In this document: positions 53,562 through 62,522 of the stretch, one piece after another
Numbering within the stretch: the first letter of the stretch is position 1
How the letters are laid out: the number at the start of each line of letters is the position of its first letter
Assembly (NCBI GenBank): GCA_022508345.1
Contig: JAFLVK010000003.1
Coordinates: 1-64,000, forward strand
Direction of reading: 5' to 3'
Source: Clostridiales bacterium
Lineage (GTDB): Bacteria > Bacillota > Clostridia > Christensenellales > CAG-314
Length of the DNA stretch: 64,000 bases
Position numbers and translations under genes: made by a program
The notes under the pieces: generated by a model
What the model saw: only the letters and a program-made list of their open reading frames with translations
The model's database searches: none
What the model was told of the DNA's origin: nothing

Positions 53562-53900
53562 TTATTTATTCTGTTCGTTAAAACAATCTGTGCAAAGCCA
53601 TGTACTACCATCTTCCGAAACATAGCATTCTTCTGTATTTTTGTCGATACTAACCCAACATTCCATACAATGCTCATGCCATATCTGTGAAAAATCGTCA
53701 TTTGTTTTAATTATAAATTCATCTGCTACCGATTTTGGACTTATTACCCCATACCATTTTTCTGGATGATTTGAATATTCTTCTTTTAATTTAAGAGCAT
53801 ATTCTTTTGGTATAATTTTCACAAATTTTTCTTCCATGCTAAATATTCCTTCACTAAATAACTGTTTATATTTCTTATCAAGCTTGAATTCTGCCATCAT
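53562..53900 (-). CDS. Orphan AT-rich gene, unknown function
   Basis: 112 residues. No family recognised. Charged N-terminal half (MMAEFKLDKKYKQLFSEGIF), then SNHPEKWYGVISP and a C-terminal part with two Cys pairs (HEHCMEC and CTDC) that could bind zinc. Base use is clearly more AT-rich than neighbours (AAA, TTT, ATA, AAT codons are frequent), which suggests gain by transfer. A ribosome site (AAGGGGTGGGAT) that is part of an inverted-repeat region precedes it. Confidence 0.6.
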   Translation of the reverse strand: MMAEFKLDKKYKQLFSEGIFSMEEKFVKIIPKEYALKLKEEYSNHPEKWYGVISPKSVADEFIIKTNDDFSQIWHEHCMECWVSIDKNTEECYVSEDGSTWLCTDCFNEQNK

Positions 53901-53904
53901 ATCC

Positions 53905-54005
53905 CACCCCTTAAAGAATAAGGGGCTGGGGGTTTTGAGGAGTTTTCAAGTAACGGGTTGTTAAGGGGTGTAGGGCGGAATCGGAAAACAGCCCTCACCC
54001 CTTAA
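53905..54005. repeat. Three copies of a 10-bp sequence forming a strong hairpin
   Basis: CACCCCTTAA occurs at 53905-53914 and 53996-54005, and its complement TTAAGGGGTG at 53961-53970. The last two extend into a hairpin TTAAGGGGTGTAGGGC / GCCCTCACCCCTTAA (one bulge, 15-nt loop). The first copy overlaps the ribosome site of the orphan gene. This is downstream of the ABC genes. No T-tract is present. Confidence 0.65.
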
Positions 54006-54028
54006 ATAAATTACTGTTTATCTAACGA

Positions 54029-55915
54029 TTACTTTTTCGCTAATTGTTCTTTGTTGTACTGGAGCATATACAGCTCGTAGTAACGTCCACGCTGTTTCAA
54101 CAGCTCGTGGTGATTGCCTTGCTCTACTATCCGACCGTCGGATACAACGATAATGTTATCGGCGTGCTGAATTGTAGACAGACGGTGCGCGACAATCAAC
54201 ATTGTGCCGATATTCATCATTTTGGTAAGGCTGTCCTGGATGAGCAATTCCGTTTCCGTGTCGATGTTAGCGGTTGCCTCGTCCAAAATCATAACCTCGG
54301 GCTTGTGAATAATCGTACGCGCAAAGGACAGCAGCTGCCGTTGCCCTGCGGAGAAGTTGTTGCCGCGTTCGCGCACTTCTTCATCTAAGCCCTTGCCAAG
54401 ACGGTCAATGAACTTGTCGGCATTGACGTACCTGCACGCTTCCAAAACCTGCTCGTCGTCGAACTCGTCGCGCAACACGATGTTGCTGCGTATTGTACCG
54501 GCAAATAGGAAAACGTCCTGTAGCATTTGCCCGAAGTGCTTGCGTAGAGAGGAAATCTTGATGTGGCGGATATTTATTCCGTCAAGCAGTATTTCGCCTT
54601 GCTGAATGTCGTAGTTGCGGCAAAGCAGCGACAGTATTGTTGTCTTTCCGCTACCCGTTGCGCCCACAAATGCAACAGTGTCCTTGGCGTTTACGTGGAA
54701 GCTGACATCCTTTAATATCCACTCGCCCTCGTTGTAGGCAAACCACACGTTTTTAAATTCAATTTCACCGCGCACAGTTTCCAGCTCGATTGCGTCGGGC
54801 TCGTCCACCACGTCGGGCTTGATATCCATGATGGTAAATATCTTTTCCGCCGAAGCAAACGCCGATTGCAGACGGTGGAACTGCTCCGCCAAGCCCTGTA
54901 TCGGGTTGAAGAAGCGAGAAATGAACATGTAAAATACAACTATCGTTTCGCCGGAAATTACCTGCCCCAATATCTGGTGACCGTCCAGTGCGCCCTTTGC
55001 GCCCAGGAAAAACAGGCAAAGCACCGACGATATGTACAGCATGTACACAATAGGACGGAAAATACCGAATACGAATATTTGTCCGCGTTGTGCCTTGTAC
55101 AGCTTTTCGTTTTTGACGTCGAACTCGTCCATTTTGCGTTGTTCGCGGTTGAATATTTGGATAATCTTCATGCCCGACAGGTGTTCGGACAAATAGGTGT
55201 TGATGTCCGTTGTGCCGTTTTTTACCTGACGGTAAGCTCGGCGGGAAAATTTGCGGAACATCACCGTAAACAGCACCACAAACGGAACGAAACACAGCAC
55301 CATTAGCGACAGCAGATAGTTTACACACAGCATTGCAACAAGCACGCCCAGTATAACAAATATGTTCTTGGCAAGGTTTACAAGCATGCCTGTAAACATC
55401 ATGGAGATGGCGTTTGTGTCGTTGGTAACACGCGTAACAAGGCGGCCAACGGGCATCTTGGACAGCTGTGCGTGCGACAGGCTTTCAATGTGGGTAAAAG
55501 CATCCTCACGCAGCTTGGAAATTATCTTTTGTCCCGTCTTTTGTAGCACAATCGATTGAACATATGTGCCTAATAGCGACACTGCCAATATCCCTGCATA
55601 CAGCAGCACTCGCCACAGCACGTCGTTGTACTCAAAGCCCTCTTCGGCAATTATGCTTTCGATATTTCCCACAAGTATAGGGGAAACAATTGTGTAGGAT
55701 ATGGACAGCAGCATTACAAGCCCAACTATCACAAAGTTAAACCAGTAGGGCTTGGCGTAACGTAAAAGCCTCTTCATTAGCTCGCCGTCTTTCATGTTGC
55801 GCTCAAAGCCCATGGCTTCCTTTTTGTCCTTGACAAGCGCATACGCCAGTATCAACGCTGCTGTAAATACACCTACTATTGCGCCAACGATAAGAAGTGG
55901 TAAATATGCTTTCAT
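54029..55915 (-). CDS. ABC exporter half-transporter (ATPase-permease fusion), canonical subunit
   Basis: 628 residues. An extra N-terminal TM (KAYLPLLIVGAIVGVFTAALIL) is followed by six TM helices (about 70-330) and a nucleotide-binding domain: Walker A VGATGSGKTTILSLL, signature FSAGQRQLL, Walker B VMILDEATANID with catalytic Glu, and H-loop VAHRLSTIQ. It forms a heterodimer with the next gene's product. The ATG at 55915 overlaps the partner's end. Substrate unknown; multidrug or lipid export is typical. Confidence 0.93.
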   Translation of the reverse strand: MKAYLPLLIVGAIVGVFTAALILAYALVKDKKEAMGFERNMKDGELMKRLLRYAKPYWFNFVIVGLVMLLSISYTIVSPILVGNIESIIAEEGFEYNDVLWRVLLYAGILAVSLLGTYVQSIVLQKTGQKIISKLREDAFTHIESLSHAQLSKMPVGRLVTRVTNDTNAISMMFTGMLVNLAKNIFVILGVLVAMLCVNYLLSLMVLCFVPFVVLFTVMFRKFSRRAYRQVKNGTTDINTYLSEHLSGMKIIQIFNREQRKMDEFDVKNEKLYKAQRGQIFVFGIFRPIVYMLYISSVLCLFFLGAKGALDGHQILGQVISGETIVVFYMFISRFFNPIQGLAEQFHRLQSAFASAEKIFTIMDIKPDVVDEPDAIELETVRGEIEFKNVWFAYNEGEWILKDVSFHVNAKDTVAFVGATGSGKTTILSLLCRNYDIQQGEILLDGINIRHIKISSLRKHFGQMLQDVFLFAGTIRSNIVLRDEFDDEQVLEACRYVNADKFIDRLGKGLDEEVRERGNNFSAGQRQLLSFARTIIHKPEVMILDEATANIDTETELLIQDSLTKMMNIGTMLIVAHRLSTIQHADNIIVVSDGRIVEQGNHHELLKQRGRYYELYMLQYNKEQLAKK

Positions 55916-55916
55916 A

Positions 55917-57665
55917 CTATTTGCCCTCCTCGTCTTCAAGCGCCTGCAAGGCAACCATGTTTTGGTATTCGGCACACCTTGACATAAGCTCGGCGTGAGA
56001 ACCTACGTCCACTACCTTGCCGTTGTCAAGCAGTATTATCTTGTCCAGGCTTTGAACGGTAGAAATACGGTGCGCAATGAGAATAGTCGTCTTGCCCTGA
56101 CGTGTTTGGCGCAGGTTATGCAGTATTGTTTTTTCCGTGTCGGTGTCGACAGCAGATACGGAGTCGTCCAATATCAATATGGACGCGTCCTTCATGAGCG
56201 CGCGGGCAATGGAAATACGTTGCTTTTGCCCGCCGGATACAGTTATGCCACGTTCACCCAGTACCGTTTCGTAGCCGTTAGAAAACTTTTGAATGTTGCT
56301 GTCAATGTCGGAGAGTTTCGCTGCCTCTACAACCTGCTCCATTTCGCCTGTGTCGCTTGCAAAGGAGATGTTGCGCGCAATCGTATCGGAAAACAGGAAG
56401 TTATCCTGCGGCACATATGCTGAGAAACGTCGCAAGCTCTTTATCTTAATGTTGTTGACGTCATTGCCGTCTACAAACAGCGCGCCGTCATCGACGTTGT
56501 AACAGCGCAGTATCAAATCGGCTACCGTAGTTTTGCCTGAGCCGGTTTTGCCGATAATACCGACGTTTTCACCTTGGTTGATTGTAAACGATACGTCTTC
56601 AAGCGCGTTGTAATCTGCACCGGGATAACGGAATGTGAGGTGATTGAACTGTACGGTACCGCCGACATTATCCAATTCGATTGCCCCGTCTGTATCTGCA
56701 ACGGCTTGCTTTGTGTCCAGCAAATCGGATACGCGCTTGAGCGAAGCCTTGCCTCGCGACACCATTTCGATAAGCTCGGTAATTGCCATCATGGGCCACA
56801 CGACGGAGTTGAAATAGCCGATGAATTCCATAAGCTGCCCCGCAGTGAATACGCCGTTGGAAACAAGATAGGAGCCGTAGCCCAGAACAATACAGATAAC
56901 CGACTCCACAAACAGCGTAACAAACACGTTCAAGAGGGTGCTTATCTTGGTGTAAGCCACGTTGGCGTTTTCATTCTTTTTGTTTAGCCAACGGAACGCA
57001 AGCAATTCCTTGAATTCCTTTACAAACGCCTTGATTACCGCAATACCGGAAAAGCTCTCCTGCGAAAAGTCCGAAAGGTCGGAAAATGCCTGCTGGCGAA
57101 CATCCCACTTCATGGTCATGTACTTGCCGACAAGCAAGCTTATACCAACCATAAACACCATGGGTATAAGTGACAATAGCGTCATGAGCCAATCCATCAC
57201 AAACATCTTGTAAAGCGCCAAACCGCCCAAAAAGGCTGCGTCGAAGGTCATCATTATTCCACTACCGAAGCAGTCCTGGACAGTTTCCAGGTCGTTGGTG
57301 AACAGCGACATAAGATTGCCGATTTTTTCGTGTGAGTAGAACTCGCAACTGAGCTCTTCGCAGTGGGCAAACATCCGTCTCCTCAAGTCGCGCTCTACCC
57401 GTATGCCCGATCCAAACAGGCATATACGCCACAGAAATCTGCCGAAAACAAGCGCCACAATAATGAAGAACATCGGTACGCAGATGTCCTTCCACAAGAT
57501 GTCAAGGTCAAACGGAATTGTTCCGTTTACGCCGTCGATGACGGTGCGGTACATTTCGGGAATTACCAACTGCGCGTAGTCCACGGCAATAAGCGCGACA
57601 AGACCGATAACAATCATTAGCGCGTATTTCAAATAATATTTGTTTATGTATTTGCCGAAAATCAT
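55917..57665 (-). CDS. ABC exporter half-transporter, degenerate-site subunit
   Basis: 582 residues. Six TM helices (about 12-320) and a nucleotide-binding domain: Walker A GKTGSGKTTVADLI, signature VSGGQKQRISIARAL, Walker B ILILDDSVSAVD and AHRISTVQ. The catalytic Glu after Walker B is Asp, a mark of the subunit carrying the degenerate site in heterodimeric exporters of the BmrCD/YheIH/TM287-288 type. Promoter lies directly upstream. Confidence 0.94.
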   Translation of the reverse strand: MIFGKYINKYYLKYALMIVIGLVALIAVDYAQLVIPEMYRTVIDGVNGTIPFDLDILWKDICVPMFFIIVALVFGRFLWRICLFGSGIRVERDLRRRMFAHCEELSCEFYSHEKIGNLMSLFTNDLETVQDCFGSGIMMTFDAAFLGGLALYKMFVMDWLMTLLSLIPMVFMVGISLLVGKYMTMKWDVRQQAFSDLSDFSQESFSGIAVIKAFVKEFKELLAFRWLNKKNENANVAYTKISTLLNVFVTLFVESVICIVLGYGSYLVSNGVFTAGQLMEFIGYFNSVVWPMMAITELIEMVSRGKASLKRVSDLLDTKQAVADTDGAIELDNVGGTVQFNHLTFRYPGADYNALEDVSFTINQGENVGIIGKTGSGKTTVADLILRCYNVDDGALFVDGNDVNNIKIKSLRRFSAYVPQDNFLFSDTIARNISFASDTGEMEQVVEAAKLSDIDSNIQKFSNGYETVLGERGITVSGGQKQRISIARALMKDASILILDDSVSAVDTDTEKTILHNLRQTRQGKTTILIAHRISTVQSLDKIILLDNGKVVDVGSHAELMSRCAEYQNMVALQALEDEEGK

Positions 57666-57695
57666 TTGCGCCTCTAAATAAAATTATTAACTAAA

Positions 57696-57724
57696 AGTAT
57701 ATCACTGTTCACGATTGCCGTCAA
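57696..57724 (-). promoter_or_regulatory. Sigma-A promoter of the ABC exporter operon
   Basis: Minus-strand -35 TTGACG (57719-57724), 17-nt spacer, -10 TATACT (57696-57701). Confidence 0.8.
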
Positions 57725-57733
57725 ACAAAATAA

Positions 57734-57749
57734 GGCGACAAATGTCGCC
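57734..57749 (-). terminator. Terminator after recO
   Basis: Minus-strand stem GGCGACA / TGTCGCC followed by TTATTTTGTTT, about 120 nt beyond the recO stop. The -35 of the ABC promoter lies right after it. The intervening stretch also holds a dyad ATACTAT / ATAGTAT (57812-57832). Confidence 0.75.
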
Positions 57750-57868
57750 TGCAGTAATTGGTTTTATGTAGTACTCTATATGAAATTTCAATAAAAATAA
57801 GCCATTTTTCGATACTATGTGTGAAATAGTATATTATATTTGCACCAAAATCAGTTATGTTTAGCCAT

Positions 57869-58594
57869 TTATGCCAAGTTTGTGAGCTCGTTGAGGCTGC
57901 GGAGAGGTGAAAAGCTGTGAGAAACATATCTGTAACAAACGTGCAAAGCGTCCTTCAAAATGTCCAGCGAAAAGTTGAGGTTTTGCAGCTTTTCATATGG
58001 CATGCCATCCAGCATTTGGCAGGCAGCCACCGCCCTGGGACTGACAGGTGAGCTATCTACACTACGGCAGGCATCGCACACAAGGCTACCGCGCTGCAAG
58101 TCCAAAAATAACTTTCTCGACTTCTGTCCGCAAACAGAACAGCGGTCAAACTCCAGCTTGAAGCCTTGGAGCTCCAAAAACTTAAGGATAAACCTCAGCA
58201 CAACCGTTAACGGTTCTACACCGTTTATCAACGCTTGCAATGCTTTCAATGTTTCCACAAACACCTGCGGTTCCGACTGCCCCTCTTCCGTGTAATTCAT
58301 CAGACACTCGGCAACTGTACACGCTGCGTAGTAGGTCACAACATCTTCACGCAACGCAAAAAAGCTTTCCAGCTGGTCGCAGGTTTTGAGTGTGTAACGG
58401 TCGTCAATTTTTGCAAGCTCGTACTGTCCAAAGCAAAATTGATCGGCTGCAAACTTCAGCTTTGCCGAACTCTTGCGTATACCTTTTCCGTGAACAGTAA
58501 TTTTGCCGTATTCCAGTGAATACAGCAAAATCAATTTGTCATTTTCCTTGTAGTCCGTCGCCTTTAGAGCCAGGGCTTTCGTCGTTACGTCCAT
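57869..58594 (-). CDS. recO: DNA repair protein RecO
   Basis: 241 residues. N-terminal OB fold (LALKATDYKENDKLILLYS, GKGIRKSSAKLKFAADQF) and a helical domain with a zinc site CSVCGQ...CDAC. RecO loads RecA in the RecFOR pathway. The start overlaps the 3' end of a short yqzL-like gene by 56 nt, suggesting coupled translation. The gene follows era, as in Bacillus. Confidence 0.94.
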   Translation of the reverse strand: MDVTTKALALKATDYKENDKLILLYSLEYGKITVHGKGIRKSSAKLKFAADQFCFGQYELAKIDDRYTLKTCDQLESFFALREDVVTYYAACTVAECLMNYTEEGQSEPQVFVETLKALQALINGVEPLTVVLRFILKFLELQGFKLEFDRCSVCGQKSRKLFLDLQRGSLVCDACRSVDSSPVSPRAVAACQMLDGMPYEKLQNLNFSLDILKDALHVCYRYVSHSFSPLRSLNELTNLA

Positions 58595-58673
58595 CTTTGG
58601 TCAGTTCCTTGTACAGCATGTAATATGCGGGGTTTCCGGTTTCTTTAAACAGTTTCCAAACAGTATCTTTCAC
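58539..58673 (-). CDS. yqzL: YqzL-like small protein
   Basis: 44 residues from a GTG start: the opening MKDTVWKLFKETGNPAYYML and YKEL match the YqzL family (short proteins of the form MxxxxWKxFxxTGxxxAYLLYKE found between era and recO). AGGAGG lies 6 nt before the GTG, the best ribosome site in this area. The C-terminal half (TKDGRNDESPGSKGDGLQGK) overlaps recO in another frame. The function is unknown. The family match is from memory, but length, position and sequence agree. Confidence 0.8.
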   Translation of the reverse strand: MKDTVWKLFKETGNPAYYMLYKELTKDGRNDESPGSKGDGLQGK

Positions 58674-58752
58674 ATCAAACCTCCTAGCAATATAAGCTAA
58701 TTTAAGTTTGTGTAAAATCGACAGGTTGTATACTGAAAAACTTTATTTGCAA

Positions 58753-59643
58753 TTATTTGCGGCGATTTGTGTAGCCCAATTCGTTGAGCATTGAGGGGTT
58801 GTTGCGCCAGTCCTCCTTGACCTTTACCCACAGGGTGAGAAACACTCGCGCATCAAGCAATTTTTCAATGCTTTCTCTTGCGTGTGTGCCTATGCCCTTG
58901 ATCATTGCACCGTGCTTGCCAAGGACAATGGGCTTGTGTGACGCCTTTTCCACTATTACCGTCGCATCGATGTCCCAAGCGTTACCCTCAATTTGCATTT
59001 TGTTTATTGCAACGCCAATGCCATGGGGAATTTCGTCTTCACACGCAATCAGCACCTTTTCGCGGATAATTTCGCCCACGATAAAGCGTTGACTTTTGTC
59101 GGTAACGTCGTCTTCCTCAAAATACATCTCGCTGCCCTTGAGATACTTTTTGAGAGCTTGCTTCAGCTCCTCCACACCGCGATTACGCTTGGAGGATACA
59201 CAGTACACCTCTGCAATGCCGTCGATACCGTTGAGTTTGGCAAGCTCGGGCATGAGCTTTTCCGGCTGGGTGATGTCAATCTTGGTAACGGCAACAACAA
59301 TGGGCACACCTTGCTTGCGGTACTTGTCTATCTGCGCCAGCTCCCGTTCGGTGATACCGTTGTGTCCGTCGATTACCAACAATATGCAATCTACATCCTT
59401 AACGGCGTTGTCGATGCTCTTGAGCATGTAGTCGTTCAATGCGTTTTTACTTTGCAAAAATCCCGGTGTATCCACAAACACCATTTGGCTGTCCTCATCC
59501 GTCCACACACCCATGATGCTGTCACGCGTGGTTTGCGGCCTGGGGGAAACGATAGACACCTTTTGCTTGATAAACGCATTCAACAACGTGGACTTGCCTG
59601 CATTGGCTTGTCCAACTATAGCAATAAAACCTGTTTTTCTCAT
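58753..59643 (-). CDS. era: GTPase Era
   Basis: 296 residues. G1 is GQANAGKST (normally GRPNVGKST), G2 region TTRDSIMGV, G3 DTPGF, G4 TKID, and a C-terminal KH domain with VLGKHGAMIKGIGTHARESIE. Era binds the 3' end of 16S rRNA and helps 30S maturation. The Gln-Ala in G1 is a mild departure from the consensus. It overlaps ybeY by 4 nt. Confidence 0.96.
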   Translation of the reverse strand: MRKTGFIAIVGQANAGKSTLLNAFIKQKVSIVSPRPQTTRDSIMGVWTDEDSQMVFVDTPGFLQSKNALNDYMLKSIDNAVKDVDCILLVIDGHNGITERELAQIDKYRKQGVPIVVAVTKIDITQPEKLMPELAKLNGIDGIAEVYCVSSKRNRGVEELKQALKKYLKGSEMYFEEDDVTDKSQRFIVGEIIREKVLIACEDEIPHGIGVAINKMQIEGNAWDIDATVIVEKASHKPIVLGKHGAMIKGIGTHARESIEKLLDARVFLTLWVKVKEDWRNNPSMLNELGYTNRRK

Positions 59644-60125
59644 TTGTTCCTCGTGATACCGCAGCTATCCAATATTTCTTCCTGCAAGGCGTTCATTTCC
59701 GCCTCGTCCTGCGGTTCGATATGGTCATACCCCAGCAAATGCAACAGCCCGTGCAACGACAGGAAGCACAGCTCACGCTTCAAACTGTGGCCGTATTCCG
59801 TTGCCTGCTCTTGGGCTCTGTCAAGGCAAATAATCACGTCGCCAATGTTCAGCTTGCCCGTCTTGGGGTTGATTGCGTCCTGCGGAAATGTGTTGACGTC
59901 CAGCACACCGCGCTCGGGGTTGTCCACCGTTGGGAAGGACAGCACATCCGTCACTGTGTCCACGCCGCGAAATTGCTTGTTAAGCGCCTGTATTTCGCTC
60001 GGAGTCACAATGGACAGGGACATCTCAATGCCCTTCACAGGCTGCCCTAAACGCTTCAAAGCGCCTTCTAAAAGGCGCTTAATTGTAAATTTCTGTATTC
60101 CTAAATTGGTAAAGTAAATTTTCAT
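59640..60125 (-). CDS. ybeY: Endoribonuclease YbeY
   Basis: 161 residues. The zinc motif HGLLHLLGYDH (HxxxHxxxxxH) is present, with TDVLSFPT earlier. YbeY takes part in 16S rRNA 3'-end processing and quality control. The ATG at 60125 (MKIYFTNLGI) is used; the open frame extends 38 codons upstream into the next gene without a ribosome site. Confidence 0.95.
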   Translation of the reverse strand: MKIYFTNLGIQKFTIKRLLEGALKRLGQPVKGIEMSLSIVTPSEIQALNKQFRGVDTVTDVLSFPTVDNPERGVLDVNTFPQDAINPKTGKLNIGDVIICLDRAQEQATEYGHSLKRELCFLSLHGLLHLLGYDHIEPQDEAEMNALQEEILDSCGITRNK

Positions 60126-61549
60126 TTGTTTCCTTGCAAACGTACGTCGGGGTAAGAAATACGGTTGTGTCTGATTCCCGCAAAGGTGGTGACAATGGTA
60201 CCCTTTATGATGTCCAGCTCCTTCATGGAGATGTCGCACTCGCTAAATTGCTCAAAAGCCAGGCGTTCGGATATGATGTCGCCGACAATTTTTTCAGCGT
60301 TACTCCTGTTACCGCTTGCACGCAATGCCGCTTCCGCCGCGTCGCAAATCATGAGTATTGCGGAAATCTTGTTGGACGGCTTGGGTCCGTCGTAGCAATA
60401 TCCGTCGTAAGGCAATTCGCCATCTGTGTACTTTTGTGCTTTGAGATAGAAATACTTGATGGGCATTGTGCCGTGATGTTCCATGATTGCCGCCTGCACT
60501 TCCTTGGGAAGCCCGTATTCCTTTGCAATGGCAAGACCGTTCAAGGTGTGATACTTAATCATGTTTACGCTTGCTTCGGGTGTCATGCTGTCGTGCGGAT
60601 TGACACCGTCAAATTGGTTTTCCACGAAGTAGGACGGGTTCTTCATCTTGCCAATATCGTGATAATATGCCGCTGCACGCGCTAAAACTGCGCTTTGCCC
60701 TATTGCCGATGCGCACGCTTCAACATAGGTTGCAACTGTCAGACAGTGGTTGTACGTACCGGGAGCTTTTTCAAACAGCTTGCGCATGAGGTTGGAGTCG
60801 GATGTTGCGATTTCGGAATATCTGAATACCGAAGACACGTTGAAAATTCTTTCGATAAGCGGAACAAGTACGAACATAAACATTACGCATATAATACCGC
60901 TACTAAAAGAACAACCTACCTTTATGCCGTACACATCCCACGCCCAAGCGTCTTGGAACATTGCGTAACTGATAGTTGCGCATGCCGTCGAGATTGCACC
61001 AAGTGCAACACCTACAGCCAAGTAACGCGCGCGACGGTAATGTTTGCCCAATACGAATGCCACGAACACCGCTTCGATAACACCGCTAAACAGCAGATAG
61101 AAAAAGCTTTCCGAAATCACCGGCGAACCGGCCTGCCAATTTACGTGCTGTGTAAAGCAATACAGTATTACTATGAAGTTTGCAAAGAATGCGCATCTGC
61201 TTGAAACTATCAATGACAAAATGAGTGAGCACAGCGCAAAAGGTACGAGATAAATTACGTACGTCCACAATGGTTGAAGCTGAATAAGTGCGTACACTAT
61301 TATCATGGCTGTAAACATTGCCCAGGTTTTGCGAGCGCTTTCAATTACTGTAACTTCGGAAAAGAAGATATACAGTGCCAAAGTAAATAGCAGTATGGCA
61401 AGAGAGGCAATTTGCACCGCAAAGTCAGCCCATCTAAAATTCTTCAAATTAGGCAAAATTGAAATTAGCGCAAATAAAACATAAAAAGCAATGTAATTGA
61501 TTACAACCTGCTTCCACTTGATATTTGTAATTTTTTTAGTTTTGTTCAT
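60122..61549 (-). CDS. 7TM HD-domain phosphohydrolase, short PgpH/YqfF-like
   Basis: 475 residues. About seven TM segments occupy 15-245 and a cytoplasmic HD domain follows (AAAYYHDIGKMKNPSYF, MIKYHTLNGLAIAKEYGLP, IMEHHGTM, DAAEAALRASG). PgpH breaks down cyclic di-AMP. Typical PgpH/YqfF has about 700 residues, with a large extracellular 7TMR-HDED domain between TM1 and TM2. Here that domain is missing: TM1 runs almost directly into the TM bundle. HD residues are intact, so activity is likely, but extracellular sensing would be lost. The position between phoH and ybeY is standard. Confidence 0.88.
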   Translation of the reverse strand: MNKTKKITNIKWKQVVINYIAFYVLFALISILPNLKNFRWADFAVQIASLAILLFTLALYIFFSEVTVIESARKTWAMFTAMIIVYALIQLQPLWTYVIYLVPFALCSLILSLIVSSRCAFFANFIVILYCFTQHVNWQAGSPVISESFFYLLFSGVIEAVFVAFVLGKHYRRARYLAVGVALGAISTACATISYAMFQDAWAWDVYGIKVGCSFSSGIICVMFMFVLVPLIERIFNVSSVFRYSEIATSDSNLMRKLFEKAPGTYNHCLTVATYVEACASAIGQSAVLARAAAYYHDIGKMKNPSYFVENQFDGVNPHDSMTPEASVNMIKYHTLNGLAIAKEYGLPKEVQAAIMEHHGTMPIKYFYLKAQKYTDGELPYDGYCYDGPKPSNKISAILMICDAAEAALRASGNRSNAEKIVGDIISERLAFEQFSECDISMKELDIIKGTIVTTFAGIRHNRISYPDVRLQGNK

Positions 61550-62499
61550 TACTTATCCTCTGTTTCGTAAGCCTTGACGATTTTTTGCACCAATGGATGG
61601 CGCACTACGTCTTTTTCATTTAGACGAATTATTCCTATATCGTCTATATCCTTTAGTATTTTTATTGCATGTTTTAACCCCGAGCTTAAACCTTTGGGCA
61701 AATCTATTTGCGTAAGGTCGCCCGTGATTACCATTTTACTGTTTTCTCCCAATCTTGTCAAAAACATTTTGATTTGTTCGCGCGTGGTATTTTGCGCCTC
61801 GTCCAAAATTACGTACGCGTTTGAAAGTGTACGTCCGCGCATATACGCTAACGGAGCAATTTCAATAGTTCCGCGCTCCATCATCTTGGCGTAGGTTTCC
61901 AACCCAAGCATTTCCTGCAAGGCGTCGTACAGCGGGCGAAGATAGGGGTTGACCTTTTCCTGTAAATCTCCGGGCAAAAAACCCAGCTTTTCGCCTGCTT
62001 CCACAGCGGGACGGGTGAGAATAATCTTTTCCACCTGCTTGGCTTTGTAGGCGTTGACGGCTATCGCTACCGCAAGATATGTTTTACCCGTACCTGCAGG
62101 ACCGACGCCAAACGTGATTGTATTTTTCTTCATCAAGTCGACGTACTTTTTCTGTCCGACCGTCTTGCACTTGATGGGCTTGCCGCGGCTTGTGATTGCC
62201 ACGATGTCACCCAGCAGCTCGTCCACGTCATCCAGCAAGCCCTGCTTGGCAAGGTCGCACAGGTAATTGACCCTGCCGATATCTACGCTATCGTCGCTGT
62301 ATATGAAGCTTTTGATCTTGTCCACCACAGACATAGCCTTGCTGACGTTTGCCTCTTCGCCTAACAGACTGCTTTGTCCGTCCTGCATAACAACCTTGAC
62401 GTCAAATGCCGCGCATATCGTCTTGATGTTTTCGTCAAACGGTCCAAAAAGCTTCATCAGCTCATCCATGGACTCCACTTCGATTTTTTTAGAAATCAA
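61549..62499 (-). CDS. phoH: PhoH family ATPase
   Basis: 316 residues from a TTG start at 62499, chosen since AAGGAGG lies 5 nt before it; the ATG at 62520 lies upstream of this site. An N-terminal KH-like part (about 10-80) is followed by the PhoH ATPase domain: Walker A GPAGTGKTYLAVAIAV, TRPAVEAGEKLGFLPGD, Walker B VILDEAQNTT and GDLTQIDLP. PhoH-like proteins are linked to RNA metabolism along with YbeY. Operon member. Confidence 0.92.
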   Translation of the reverse strand: MISKKIEVESMDELMKLFGPFDENIKTICAAFDVKVVMQDGQSSLLGEEANVSKAMSVVDKIKSFIYSDDSVDIGRVNYLCDLAKQGLLDDVDELLGDIVAITSRGKPIKCKTVGQKKYVDLMKKNTITFGVGPAGTGKTYLAVAIAVNAYKAKQVEKIILTRPAVEAGEKLGFLPGDLQEKVNPYLRPLYDALQEMLGLETYAKMMERGTIEIAPLAYMRGRTLSNAYVILDEAQNTTREQIKMFLTRLGENSKMVITGDLTQIDLPKGLSSGLKHAIKILKDIDDIGIIRLNEKDVVRHPLVQKIVKAYETEDK

Positions 62500-62522
62500 T
62501 TTAGCCTCCTTAATCGGCATGG

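Noticed and set aside
57721-57927. 68-codon minus-strand frame downstream of recO
   Set aside because: It crosses the recO end and the terminator hairpin, has no start signal, and overlaps recO in another frame.
58993-60117. 374-codon plus-strand frame opposite era and ybeY
   Set aside because: It is antisense to two well-recognised genes, has no ribosome site and no similarity to anything; it is a shadow produced by codon bias.
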